DNA from: UBA1563 sp041667115
GTDB taxonomy: Bacteria; Bacteroidota; Ignavibacteria; Ignavibacteriales; Ignavibacteriaceae
Direction of reading: 5' to 3'
Assembly (NCBI GenBank): GCA_041667115.1
Contig: JBAYFO010000042.1
Coordinates: 1 to 32,033 of the forward strand
DNA length: 32,033 nt
Numbering within the stretch: the first letter of the stretch is position 1; each line of letters opens with the position of its first letter. Both the position numbers and the translations under genes were made by a program. Under the pieces are notes generated by a model that made no database searches, was not told where the DNA came from, and saw only the letters and a list, made by a program, of their open reading frames with translations. This document shows, piece by piece, positions 24,249-31,743 of this stretch.

Positions 24249-25853
24249 ATGTCACTCAAAATAGGAACTGTTTATAGAATAACGAATCGGTATTTAGAAA
24301 TAATACACGACAAGGATGTTTTTTCAAAACCTGTTTCATCAGGGAATGGATTACGATTAGTTGGTATGCTCAACAGCTATGTTTCAATTCCTCTTTACAA
24401 TACTCAGCAAGCCATAGGAATCATTTTTGAACAAATTGAACCATCAAAAGAGAGGGATGCTTTATTTACACCCATTAATGATGTTATCATTTCTAAGATT
24501 CGTTTGATTGGAACGTTTAACCCATTAAAAAGTAAATTTAAAAAAGGGATTGATTACTTTCCGACTTTAAACTCGGATGTTTTCACAGTCGAAGAAAAAC
24601 ATCTTGAAGCAATTTACAACTCCAGTATAAAAAGCGACACACCAACTTTACATATTGGCAGTGACATTTATTTTTCACAAGTAAAAATCAATTGTGACCC
24701 AAACATTTTGTTTGGAAAACATTGTGCAGTTTTTGGTAATACAGGTAGTGGAAAATCTTGCACGGTTACATCTATTTTACAAGGAGTGTATTCTGACAAA
24801 GGAAGATTACTCAATGCGTCAAAACCTAGTTTAAAAACAATAATTATTGATTCTAATGAAGAATACTCTGATATTTTCAACTACACTGGTGGAGAAGAAG
24901 AGAAAACTCCAGTTTGGGTTGATGTTAAAGACTATTCAGGCATAGAACTTTCTCATAAGGACTTGAGTTTTTATGAAATTACTGAGTTGCTAAAAGAAGA
25001 ATCCCTCAATGTCATTGCATATTTGAGAGACGCAATTTGCAGTTTAAAAAAGTCACCTAATGTTGATGCAAAAGTTTATTATGAATTTTCTCATTTAGAA
25101 ACTGCAATAGTTACTGCCGTTCCACAAGTTCAAGATAGAAATGGTAGAATGATAGACGATACATTTACCATTGGTTTTTTGAAACATATCGTTAAGAGAA
25201 TAAAAAATTATTCCAGTGATGAAAGATTAAACTCAATATTTAATAAACAGGGCAATACAATTGAGGATTTTTTAAATGACTCCACCAAACAAGTTTTAAT
25301 TATTTCCCTTCGAGTTTCAAATGATGTCCTCTCTATTCTTGCATACATGATTTGCAAAAGCATCTTTAATTTTAAGACTGATGCGGCAAATCGCGATAAA
25401 GAAAATATCTTACTTGTTTTAGAGGAAGCACACAGATACATTTCAGTCACATCAACTGACCAAATCAATAATTACTATGTTGACAAATTAGCAAGAGAAG
25501 GAAGAAAATTTGGGGTTAATCTTATGGTGTCAACTCAGAGACCTTCCGAGGTTTCTAATACAGTAATTGCCCAATGCAATTCCCTTATTGTTCATAAAAT
25601 AACAAATATTAGAGATTTAGAATTTATTCGTAATACAATCGAGTATGACGACAAAAGTCAAATAGATTTGTTGACAAGTTTAAAACCCCAACAAGCATTA
25701 GTTTTAGGTGAAGCATTTGCATTTTCTTCGTTTATTCGAATTGCAAACGCTGACCCATTACCTTTAAGCGAAACCCCAAAAATATTTAAATCAAATGCAA
25801 CAGAATCAACAGAATCAACTGAAACAACTGAAACAGCGACTACGAAAGAGTAG
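24249..25853 (+). CDS. herA: HerA/FtsK-type ATPase (DUF87) of a SIR2-HerA defence pair
   Basis: This 534-residue ATPase has an N-terminal HAS-barrel-like beta region (~1-150), Walker A G-N-T-G-S-G-K-S at 163-170, the HerA segment D-S-N-E-E-Y at 201-206, Walker B I-L-L-V-L-E-E-A-H at 387-395, a helical R-E-G-R-K at 416-420 that may supply an arginine finger, and the sensor S-T-Q-R-P-S-E-V at 428-435. HerA proteins form hexamers that translocate DNA. In SIR2-HerA defence the ATPase assembles with SIR2 and controls or adds to its activity. No NurA nuclease gene is present, so the role in double-strand break resection is unlikely. The last ~20 residues are a Thr/Glu/Ser repeat encoded by 9-nt repeats (25800-25835). 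It is tightly coupled to the SIR2 gene. Confidence 0.9.
   Translation: MSLKIGTVYRITNRYLEIIHDKDVFSKPVSSGNGLRLVGMLNSYVSIPLYNTQQAIGIIFEQIEPSKERDALFTPINDVIISKIRLIGTFNPLKSKFKKGIDYFPTLNSDVFTVEEKHLEAIYNSSIKSDTPTLHIGSDIYFSQVKINCDPNILFGKHCAVFGNTGSGKSCTVTSILQGVYSDKGRLLNASKPSLKTIIIDSNEEYSDIFNYTGGEEEKTPVWVDVKDYSGIELSHKDLSFYEITELLKEESLNVIAYLRDAICSLKKSPNVDAKVYYEFSHLETAIVTAVPQVQDRNGRMIDDTFTIGFLKHIVKRIKNYSSDERLNSIFNKQGNTIEDFLNDSTKQVLIISLRVSNDVLSILAYMICKSIFNFKTDAANRDKENILLVLEEAHRYISVTSTDQINNYYVDKLAREGRKFGVNLMVSTQRPSEVSNTVIAQCNSLIVHKITNIRDLEFIRNTIEYDDKSQIDLLTSLKPQQALVLGEAFAFSSFIRIANADPLPLSETPKIFKSNATESTESTETTETATTKE
25800..25835 (+). repeat. 9-nt tandem repeat encoding the HerA tail
   Basis: ACAGAATCA twice, then ACTGAAACA twice. 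It encodes the T-E-S-T-E-S-T-E-T-T-E-T tail. The unit is in frame, so slippage changes length by three residues without a frameshift. Confidence 0.7.
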
Positions 25854-25974
25854 CACTACCTGTAACAACACATTTGCAATAACGGGAAGTTCGATAGTTT
25901 TGTGAATAAACAAATTATGATATTTCAAATCAGGTTACTTGTTTTGGTTTTAGAAAAAGCTTAATATTTTTATG

Positions 25975-26090
25975 TCATCCCTCACGGGATTTTTATTATT
26001 TCGTTTGTTCAATTTTCTACCAATATTAAATCTCTAATGAGATTTATGATTCTTCATCCCGGCGGGATGAGAGATTGGTAGAAACAAAAT
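25975..26090. repeat. Structured palindromic repeat, copy P1
   Basis: The element opens with ATCCC-TCAC-GGGAT. An outer stem follows, TTTCTACCAAT (26014-26024) with ATTGGTAGAAA (26074-26084). It encloses AAATCTC-TAAT-GAGATTT (26028-26045) and CATCCCG-G-CGGGATG (26055-26069), predicting a three-way junction. Related copies are P2 and P3. Confidence 0.8.
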
Positions 26091-26102
26091 AAGATAAAAA
26101 AT

Positions 26103-26186
26103 AGAATGCCGTAGGCATGATACAAGAACGCGACTCAACAATCATGAATTTAATGTTACGGAATTCAGAAACATTAAAAACGAAAG
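26103..26186. repeat. 84-bp direct repeat, copy X1
   Basis: This copy matches X2 (27434-27517) over 84 bases with two differences. It contains ATGCC-GTA-GGCAT and an AATGTTAC ... GAAACATT imperfect palindrome that is perfect in X2. No open reading frame of note. Confidence 0.9.
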
Positions 26187-26192
26187 AATATC

Positions 26193-26300
26193 TCATCCCT
26201 AACGGGATTTTAATTATTTCGTTTGTTCAATTTTCTACCAATATTAAATCCCTAACGGGATTAATAATTCTTCATCCCGGCGGGTTGAGAGATTGGGAAA
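26193..26300. repeat. Structured palindromic repeat, copy P2
   Basis: Same plan as P1. The inner hairpin reads ATCCC-TAAC-GGGAT where P1 has ATCTC-TAAT-GAGAT, so both arms changed together. The right outer arm has decayed (ATTGGGAAAAA instead of ATTGGTAGAAA). It ends about 36 bases before the dinD start. Confidence 0.8.
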
Positions 26301-26336
26301 AAAAGTTTGATGAAACATTAGAATAGGTATTTGCAA

Positions 26337-27185
26337 ATGAAAAAAGAACTTATACATGAACTATTTGAAAAATTTGAACAGGCATGTTACAACTATAAAA
26401 ATATAGAATGCTGGAGCGCAAGAGAACTGCAAACCATACTTGGCTATGCTAAGTGGGATAATTTTTTAACGGTAATTGACAAATCAAAAATATCATGCAA
26501 AAGCAGTGGTATTGCGGTAGCCGACCATTTTGCCGGTATCGGGAAAATGGTTGAGCTTGGCAGCGGTTCACAGAGGGAAATACAAGATATTGCTTTAACA
26601 CGATACGCATGTTACCTTGTTGCTCAAAATGGAAATCCCGGGAAAAGTGAAGTAGCTTTTGCACAAACTTACTTTGCTGTTCAAACCCGTAGGCAGGAAA
26701 TTATTGAGCAGCGGTTACTTGATATTGCAAGAGTTTCAGCAAGAGAAAAACTCAGCAAATCGGAGAAAAAACTGTCGGGAATTATCTATGAGAGAGGTGT
26801 GGATGATAAAGGGTTTGCTATAATACGAAGCAAAGGTGACACGGCGTTGTTTGGTGGTTTCAGCACCAATGATATGAAACATAAACTTCTTGTACCTGCT
26901 AACAGACCATTAGCGGATTTTCTTCCTACGCTTACGATAAAGGCGAAAGATTTTGCAACTGAATTAACAAGTCACAATGTGATGGAAAAAGATTTAAAAG
27001 GTGAAAATCAAATCACTACCGAGCATGTAGAAAATAACAAGGCAGTAAGAAAGATGTTGATTGAACGAGGAGTTAAACCCGAAGCATTACCGTCGGCTGG
27101 AGATGTGAAAAAACTGCGCCGAAAATTAGAAGGTGATGAAAAGAAAATGTTGAAAGATGTAAAGAAAAAAAATAGGAATGACTAA
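26337..27185 (+). CDS. dinD: DinD-like DNA-damage-inducible protein D
   Basis: This 282-residue protein is close to the length of E. coli DinD (~274). It matches the family throughout: the early W-S-A-R-E-L-Q-T-I-L-G-Y block (near 24-35), Q-D-I-A-L-T-R-Y-A-C-Y-L-V-A-Q-N-G-N-P near 83-101, F-A-V-Q-T-R-R-Q-E, and the C-terminal K-A-V-R-K-M-L-I-E-R-G-V-K-P-E near 236-250. In E. coli DinD is SOS-induced and inhibits RecA filament activities. The N-terminal domain resembles the Bro-N fold of the broken gene downstream. An in-frame TTG lies six bases upstream, but the ATG with M-K-K-E is preferred. No LexA box was recognised upstream. The gene sits between copies of the same palindromic repeat. Confidence 0.9.
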   Translation: MKKELIHELFEKFEQACYNYKNIECWSARELQTILGYAKWDNFLTVIDKSKISCKSSGIAVADHFAGIGKMVELGSGSQREIQDIALTRYACYLVAQNGNPGKSEVAFAQTYFAVQTRRQEIIEQRLLDIARVSAREKLSKSEKKLSGIIYERGVDDKGFAIIRSKGDTALFGGFSTNDMKHKLLVPANRPLADFLPTLTIKAKDFATELTSHNVMEKDLKGENQITTEHVENNKAVRKMLIERGVKPEALPSAGDVKKLRRKLEGDEKKMLKDVKKKNRND

Positions 27186-27298
27186 CGCAAGGTTATTCAA
27201 CGAATAAAATACCGTTGGTAGAATAAAAAAAATAAATTTGGTGTGTAAATAAAATGTCCTTTTTACAGAGAAATATAATTGTTGACATAACCATTTTT

Positions 27299-27421
27299 AA
27301 TCCCCGAAAGCTTTCGGGGATTTTAATTATTTCGTTTGTTCATTTTTCTACCAATATTAAATCCCCAACGGGATTAATAATTCTTCATCCCGGCGGGATG
27401 AGAGATTGTTAGAAACGAAAT
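27299..27421. repeat. Structured palindromic repeat, copy P3
   Basis: It starts with a perfect 12-bp inverted repeat (arms AATCCCCGAAAG and CTTTCGGGGATT, 27299-27322). The outer stem can extend to ATTTCGTTT (27329-27337) with AAACGAAAT (27413-27421). Inner hairpins are ATCCC-CAAC-GGGAT and CATCCCG-G-CGGGATG. The body is almost identical to P2. The bases before it (27186-27298) show no gene. Confidence 0.8.
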
Positions 27422-27433
27422 CAGAAAGAAAAC

Positions 27434-27517
27434 AGAATGCCGTAGGCATGATACAAGAACGCGGCTCAACAATCATGAATTTAATGTTACGGAATTCAGT
27501 AACATTAAAAACGAAAG
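27434..27517. repeat. 84-bp direct repeat, copy X2
   Basis: Second copy of X1, 1331 bases downstream of it, with two differences in 84 bases. It carries a perfect 9-bp stem TAATGTTAC ... GTAACATTA around an 8-base loop. The pair X1/X2 brackets dinD. Confidence 0.9.
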
Positions 27518-27559
27518 CGGTAGAAAAATATTTATAGCAATAAAGAGCGTGAAACAACT

Positions 27560-28389
27560 ATGAGCGACATAAAATTATTTGAAGAAAAAAAAGTCCGCAG
27601 CCAGTGGGACGATGAAAAAGAGATTTGGCATTTTGCCATTGTAGATGTTATAGCCATTTTAACTGATAGTCCAAATCCCCAAGTATATTGGCGTGTAATG
27701 AAAAAAGGTTGAAAGATGAGGGAAATGAAACCGTTACAAATTGTAACGCTTTGAAAATGGAAGCGGCTGATGGTAAAATGAGATTAACCGATGTAGCGGA
27801 CGTAGAGCAGCTTTTAAGACTTATTCAATCCATCCCATCGCCTAAAGCTGAACCGTTTAAACAGTGGCTGGCAAAAGTTGGCTACGAACGAATGCAGGAA
27901 ATTGTTGATCCATCGCAGAGCATTGATAGGGCAAGAGAAAACTGGCAAAAGTTGGGAAGAAGCGAAAAGTGGATACAACAGCGAATGACGGGGCAGGAAA
28001 CCAGAAATAAATTAACCGACTATTGGAAACAGAGCGGTGTAGAAAAAGCCAATGAATTTGCTTTCCTTACCAACATTATTCATCAAGAATGGACGGGGCT
28101 CACGGTAAAAAAACATAAAAATTTGAAAGGCTTGAAATCTCAAAACTTAAGAGACCACATGAGCGAAGCAGAATTAATTTTTACGGCTCTCGCTGAACTT
28201 TCTACAAGACAAATAGCTGAAACGGAACAGGCTAAAGGGATAGTTTAAAATGCTGATGCAGGAAAGAAAGGCGGAAAAATTGCAAAAGACGCACGTTTAC
28301 AATTAGAAGCTAAAACCGGCAAGAGTGTTGTAACCGGAGAAAACTTTTTACCTCCGGCAAAAGAGAAAAAGGAAATAGAAAAAAAGTAA
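27560..28389 (+). pseudogene. BRO-family (Bro-N) protein gene, broken by a frameshift and a stop
   Basis: The reading starts at ATG 27560 (M-S-D-I-K-L-F-E-E) with W-H-F-A-I-V-D-V-I-A-I-L-T-D, the start of a Bro-N phage-antirepressor-type domain. It stops at TGA 27710-27712, just after a run of six A (27701-27706). Adding one A restores K-K-R-L-K-D-E-G-N-E, which continues in the +1 frame to TAA at 28246-28248. That TAA is in frame with further homologous-looking sequence (N-A-D-A-G-K-K-G-G-K-I-A-K) that ends at TAA 28387-28389. The full product would be about 276 residues. Intact relatives are phage or accessory DNA-binding/antirepressor proteins. With two independent lesions it is most likely inactive, though the A-run could also be a slippage or sequencing site. 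Confidence 0.85.
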
Positions 28390-28412
28390 AGGTTCTATAT
28401 TTCAATTCAAAT

Positions 28413-28442
28413 AAAAACGGCGTCTTAATGGGCGCCGTTTTT
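28413..28442. terminator. Bidirectional rho-independent terminator
   Basis: AAAAACGGCG (28413-28422) and CGCCGTTTTT (28433-28442) form a perfect 10-bp stem with a 10-base loop, with T-runs on both strands. It serves the broken BRO gene and the convergent S9 peptidase gene. Confidence 0.85.
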
Positions 28443-28465
28443 ATTTATCTATCTGAAATTTTTTT

Positions 28466-31150
28466 TTACTTCGTCAATTCTGAAGTAACGGTTCCGCCTC
28501 CCATGGTTGCGGGAAGTTTCGTTTCAGATTTAACTACTTCTTTTAGATCTTTTGCAAACCAGATTGTTGAAGAACCTGCATCACCTTCAACCGGTTTTAA
28601 TTCAATCTTATACGTGTCAAATGTTCCAGCGTCAAGAGATACTTTTTCGCTTCCGATAACTTTTATTACCATCCCTTTTGCGGCTGCTGTTTGAATATCA
28701 AGTTGATTAAAAGAGGCTTCATATCCTTCTGCAAGGGGCAAAGTGGAAAGCGGTAATTCGATTCCGGTTCCTTCAGTTAAGATGGGGGAATCTGCTTTTA
28801 TATTGACCGGGATATTCTGAGGACCGGCAACAATTTTTCCGGTCACTTCATTTCCGTTAAAAGTAAGGACAACATTCGCCGGTCCTTGTTGAATAATTCT
28901 TTTTACCGGAAGAACGGTTGCGCGGTCGAGATAAAGAGAATCTTTCATCGCCATCATTCCGGTAATATTATCTACAACAAGAAAAACATCTTTTCCCTCG
29001 AATTGTGTTTTGGTAACAGTTTTCTCCAAATTCATCGTAAGATTTTGTCCCATTGCATTAACTTTAACAAGATATTTGGCGCTCCCTTCTTTAATTTTTG
29101 AACCGTCAAAAGACTTCAACATTTCTTTCGGAACTTCGGTTGATTCCCGTTTCGGCATTGTTACGGTTTTAATATCAACGGTAATTTCATCTAACTTTTT
29201 CTGAATATCTGGACGGACATCTTCCTGCACTCTTCCTTTTAAATATTTAGCAAAGAACTGTTCCATCGCAACATACATAGCAAGCCGATTTTCTTTTCCG
29301 GCAAAACCATGCCCCTCATCCGGTGCTACCATATACTCAACATGTCTACCGAGATCGCGGAGTGCAACCACGATTTGATCTGCTTCAGCTTTTTTTACGC
29401 GAGGATCATTTGCACCTTGCACTACAAAGAGTGGAGCTTTTATTTGTGTAGCATAATTGAAGGGTGAAGCTTCATCCAATAATTTTTTCTCTGCAGGAAT
29501 ATTCATATCTCCCACACGGATGTCGAACATTTTTTTCATCGGCGCCCAGTAAGGAGGGATTGAATTGAGCAAAGTAATAATGTTTGAAGGACCAACGATG
29601 TCAAACCCGGCAGCATAAAGATCGGGTGTAAAGGCAAGTCCTGCAAGTGTTACATAACCGCCGTAAGAACCGCCTGAAATTGCAACACGTTTCGGGTCTG
29701 CAATGCCTTGTTTAATTAACCACTGAACAGCATCGGTAAGATCGTGCTGCATTGAGCCGCGTCCCCATTGTTTATTTCCTGCGTTTAAGAATTTCTTTCC
29801 GTAACCGGTAGAGCCTCTAAAATTAGGTTGAAGAACGGCATACCCTCTGTTCGCAAGAAATTGAGCGGTTGCATTATAGCCGAAGAAATCGCGAGCCCAG
29901 GGTCCACCATGAACAAAGAGCACAGCTGGAAGATTTTTTGCCGGAATTCCTTTTGGCAAAGTTAAATATGCCGGGATCGTCATACCGTCCCGGGCTTTAT
30001 ATCTAACGGCTTTTCTTTCGGAAAGAAATTCGCTTGGAAGAGTCGGACGTGATTTATAAAGTAATTCCACTGTTCCTTTCGTTCTATCGAACAAATAGAC
30101 GGAACCGGGATCGACATCCCGCGAAACTGAAACCAACCAAACCGATTCATCGGCAGTTGTTGAAACTAATCCGATTTCTCCTTTTGGTAAAAGAGATTTT
30201 AATTTATTATAATCTTTTTCCCATGCTTTGTTTTTGAAATAAATTCTTGTTTCATCACCAACATACACAGTGGCGATAAGTTCATTTGTTACATCGGAAA
30301 AAATAACATCGCTAAAATCAACTTCGTTTTTCGGATCTTTTTCTATAAACTTTGTTTTCCCGGTTTTTAGATCATATAAAAGAAGTTCTAACTTATCAGC
30401 TTTCGCTCCTTTATTTGAGATCAGATAGAAGCTGTTCCCGTCCGGTGTAAAGCGTATTGGACCGGCGGATTCTTCATTATTAACGGTGTAAATTTGATCT
30501 AACTTATCACCGTCGACTTTTAAGATTTCCGTTCCGCCGTCGGCAGTTTGGCGGGTTCCAAGTTTTAAATTCCCCTGTAAATCAAACGTCCATCCGGCAA
30601 CGTTATCATCATTTTTTCTTACAAGTGTTTTTTCACCGGTAGTAAGATTTAATTTATAAACATCGTGAAGCTGCGGGTTACGGTCATTTAATCCGATAAA
30701 AATTTCATTTGGAGAATTTTTGGGAACGTCATAAATAAATGCCCGGACATTTTCAAGCGGAGTTAAATCTCTTGCCTGTGGAACCGGATCGCCGGTTGCC
30801 TTTGGATCAACCGCATAGACGCGGAAGTTTTCGTTGCCTCCCTGATCTTGAACGAAAAGAACATATTTGCTGTCGCGCGACCAGAAATAGGAAGTAACCG
30901 GGCGTTTTGTATCTGCGGTAAGTGGTTTTGCTTCATCAAATTTTTGGTTGCGTTCCTTTACCCAAATATTTTTCACATTATTTAATGGTTTTATGAAAGT
31001 AATATAATTTCCGTCGGGGGAAATTTGAGCGCCGGATATTTCGGGATCGCCGAAAAAGAGTTCTCTATCTATGATAGGGGGTTGTTGAGCCGAGAGGTGA
31101 GCCGAGAAAATGAACAAGAATAAAAGACCAAGAATTTTTTTAGTTGACAT
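28466..31150 (-). CDS. Secreted S9 prolyl-oligopeptidase-family peptidase with extra C-terminal domain
   Basis: This 894-residue protein begins with a signal peptide (K-K-I-L-G-L-L-F-L-F-I-F-S-A, cleavage near S-A-Q). Residues ~25-370 form a WD40-like/beta-propeller region. Residues ~380-640 are the alpha/beta-hydrolase catalytic domain with Ser495 in G-G-S-Y-G-G, Asp582 in G-A-N-D-P-R-V and His614 in E-G-H-G-F. The usual family length is 620-700. Here about 240 more residues (~655-894) form a separate beta-rich domain that resembles DUF3108-type outer-membrane or periplasmic proteins (V-L-P-V-K-R near 750, D-A-G-T-F-D-T-Y-K-I near 850). It should degrade peptides in the periplasm or outside the cell. 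AAGGAG at 31157-31162, seven bases upstream, is a strong ribosome-binding site. It is transcribed alone. Confidence 0.9.
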   Translation of the reverse strand: MSTKKILGLLFLFIFSAHLSAQQPPIIDRELFFGDPEISGAQISPDGNYITFIKPLNNVKNIWVKERNQKFDEAKPLTADTKRPVTSYFWSRDSKYVLFVQDQGGNENFRVYAVDPKATGDPVPQARDLTPLENVRAFIYDVPKNSPNEIFIGLNDRNPQLHDVYKLNLTTGEKTLVRKNDDNVAGWTFDLQGNLKLGTRQTADGGTEILKVDGDKLDQIYTVNNEESAGPIRFTPDGNSFYLISNKGAKADKLELLLYDLKTGKTKFIEKDPKNEVDFSDVIFSDVTNELIATVYVGDETRIYFKNKAWEKDYNKLKSLLPKGEIGLVSTTADESVWLVSVSRDVDPGSVYLFDRTKGTVELLYKSRPTLPSEFLSERKAVRYKARDGMTIPAYLTLPKGIPAKNLPAVLFVHGGPWARDFFGYNATAQFLANRGYAVLQPNFRGSTGYGKKFLNAGNKQWGRGSMQHDLTDAVQWLIKQGIADPKRVAISGGSYGGYVTLAGLAFTPDLYAAGFDIVGPSNIITLLNSIPPYWAPMKKMFDIRVGDMNIPAEKKLLDEASPFNYATQIKAPLFVVQGANDPRVKKAEADQIVVALRDLGRHVEYMVAPDEGHGFAGKENRLAMYVAMEQFFAKYLKGRVQEDVRPDIQKKLDEITVDIKTVTMPKRESTEVPKEMLKSFDGSKIKEGSAKYLVKVNAMGQNLTMNLEKTVTKTQFEGKDVFLVVDNITGMMAMKDSLYLDRATVLPVKRIIQQGPANVVLTFNGNEVTGKIVAGPQNIPVNIKADSPILTEGTGIELPLSTLPLAEGYEASFNQLDIQTAAAKGMVIKVIGSEKVSLDAGTFDTYKIELKPVEGDAGSSTIWFAKDLKEVVKSETKLPATMGGGTVTSELTK

Positions 31151-31405
31151 CTGTTGCTCCTTTTAATTTTTGCGCTTTAAAATTAAGAAGTATTTAGGTA
31201 AAAAGAGCATAAATATTGCCTAACTCACTCTTTTGTGATGGGTTGAAGTATATCCGGATAAATGGTAGTGTGGTTTAATGTGAATGAAGAAAGTAAAAAA
31301 ACGAAAAAATATTGAGGAAAAATAAAAAAGGTGCCAAAAAATTTTTGTGAAAACGTCAGAATGTGTTATTTTCTCAAGGCAAATTTTTAAAAGTTTACTA
31401 AAAAT

Positions 31406-31492
31406 TCCGCTATAGCTCAATGGTGGATCCCGATTACATCGGGATGTTATCCCGACTTCGTCGGGATACAAGTTCGGGTCTTACTTGCGGAG
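31406..31492 (+). pseudogene. tRNA-Asn-like copy 1, carrying two palindromes
   Basis: The ends are tRNA-Asn: acceptor TCCGCTA with TTGCGGA (6 of 7 pairs), TA-GCTC D-arm start, and a T-arm with two mispairs. The middle is replaced by ATCCCGA-TTACA-TCGGGAT (31427-31445), then GTT, then ATCCCGA-CTTCG-TCGGGAT (31449-31467). The inner arms can also pair with each other to give a 7-bp stem closed by GTT, the asparagine anticodon. A normal tRNA fold is not possible. Confidence 0.75.
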
Positions 31493-31517
31493 CCAAAGAC
31501 TCAAAATTTTTCATTAT

Positions 31518-31598
31518 TCCGCAATAGCTCAATGATTTTGGATCATTGGCTGTTATCCCGACTTTGTCGGGATGCAAGTTCAAGTCTTACTTGCGGAG
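31518..31598 (+). pseudogene. tRNA-Asn-like copy 2, carrying one palindrome
   Basis: Acceptor TCCGCAA with TTGCGGA is fully paired (7 of 7). The D-arm is partly damaged, and GGCTGTTA keeps the anticodon GTT. The 3' side of the anticodon stem is replaced by ATCCCGA-CTTTG-TCGGGAT (31555-31573). The T-stem has one mispair. The 3' flank (GCCAAAGACTCAAA) matches that of copy 1, showing tandem duplication. Confidence 0.75.
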
Positions 31599-31620
31599 CC
31601 AAAGACTCAAATATTTTCAT

Positions 31621-31692
31621 TCCGCGATAGCTCAATGGTGGAGCATTCGGCTGTTAACCGAAGGGTTGCAAGTTCGAGTCTTGCTCGCGGAG
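31621..31692 (+). tRNA. tRNA-Asn (GTT)
   Basis: This is a complete 72-base cloverleaf: acceptor TCCGCGA/TCGCGGA, D-stem GCTC/GAGC, anticodon stem TTCGG/CCGAA with loop CTGTTAA (anticodon GTT at 31653-31655), 5-base variable loop, T-stem GCAAG/CTTGC with loop TTCGAGT, discriminator G. The CCA end is not encoded. It is the only intact copy of three in tandem. Confidence 0.95.
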
Positions 31693-31703
31693 CTTACCCC
31701 TTA

Positions 31704-31737
31704 AAAGTGCGAACCTCAATTTAAAGGTTCGCACTTT
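31704..31737. terminator. Strong hairpin after tRNA-Asn
   Basis: AAAGTGCGAACCT (31704-31716) and AGGTTCGCACTTT (31725-31737) form a perfect 13-bp stem with an 8-base loop. Only three T residues end it, followed by GGG, so it may act as a terminator or processing hairpin. Confidence 0.55.
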
Positions 31738-31743
31738 GGGTTT

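Noticed and set aside
25854..28389. Integron-like gene cassettes (gene followed by a repeated palindromic site)
   Set aside because: The order gene-repeat-gene-repeat invites the idea. However, no integrase is present, no clear attC core sites (GTTRRRY) were found, and the repeats are Y-shaped multi-hairpins, not attC sites.
22971..28389. Prophage
   Set aside because: DinD and a BRO-family remnant occur in phages, but there are no structural, lysis, replication or integrase genes. The tail-collar gene at 5786 is a chromosomal surface-protein type far away.
31220..31471. Minus-strand 83-codon frame
   Set aside because: It overlaps tRNA-like sequence and a palindrome, with no start signal or recognisable product.
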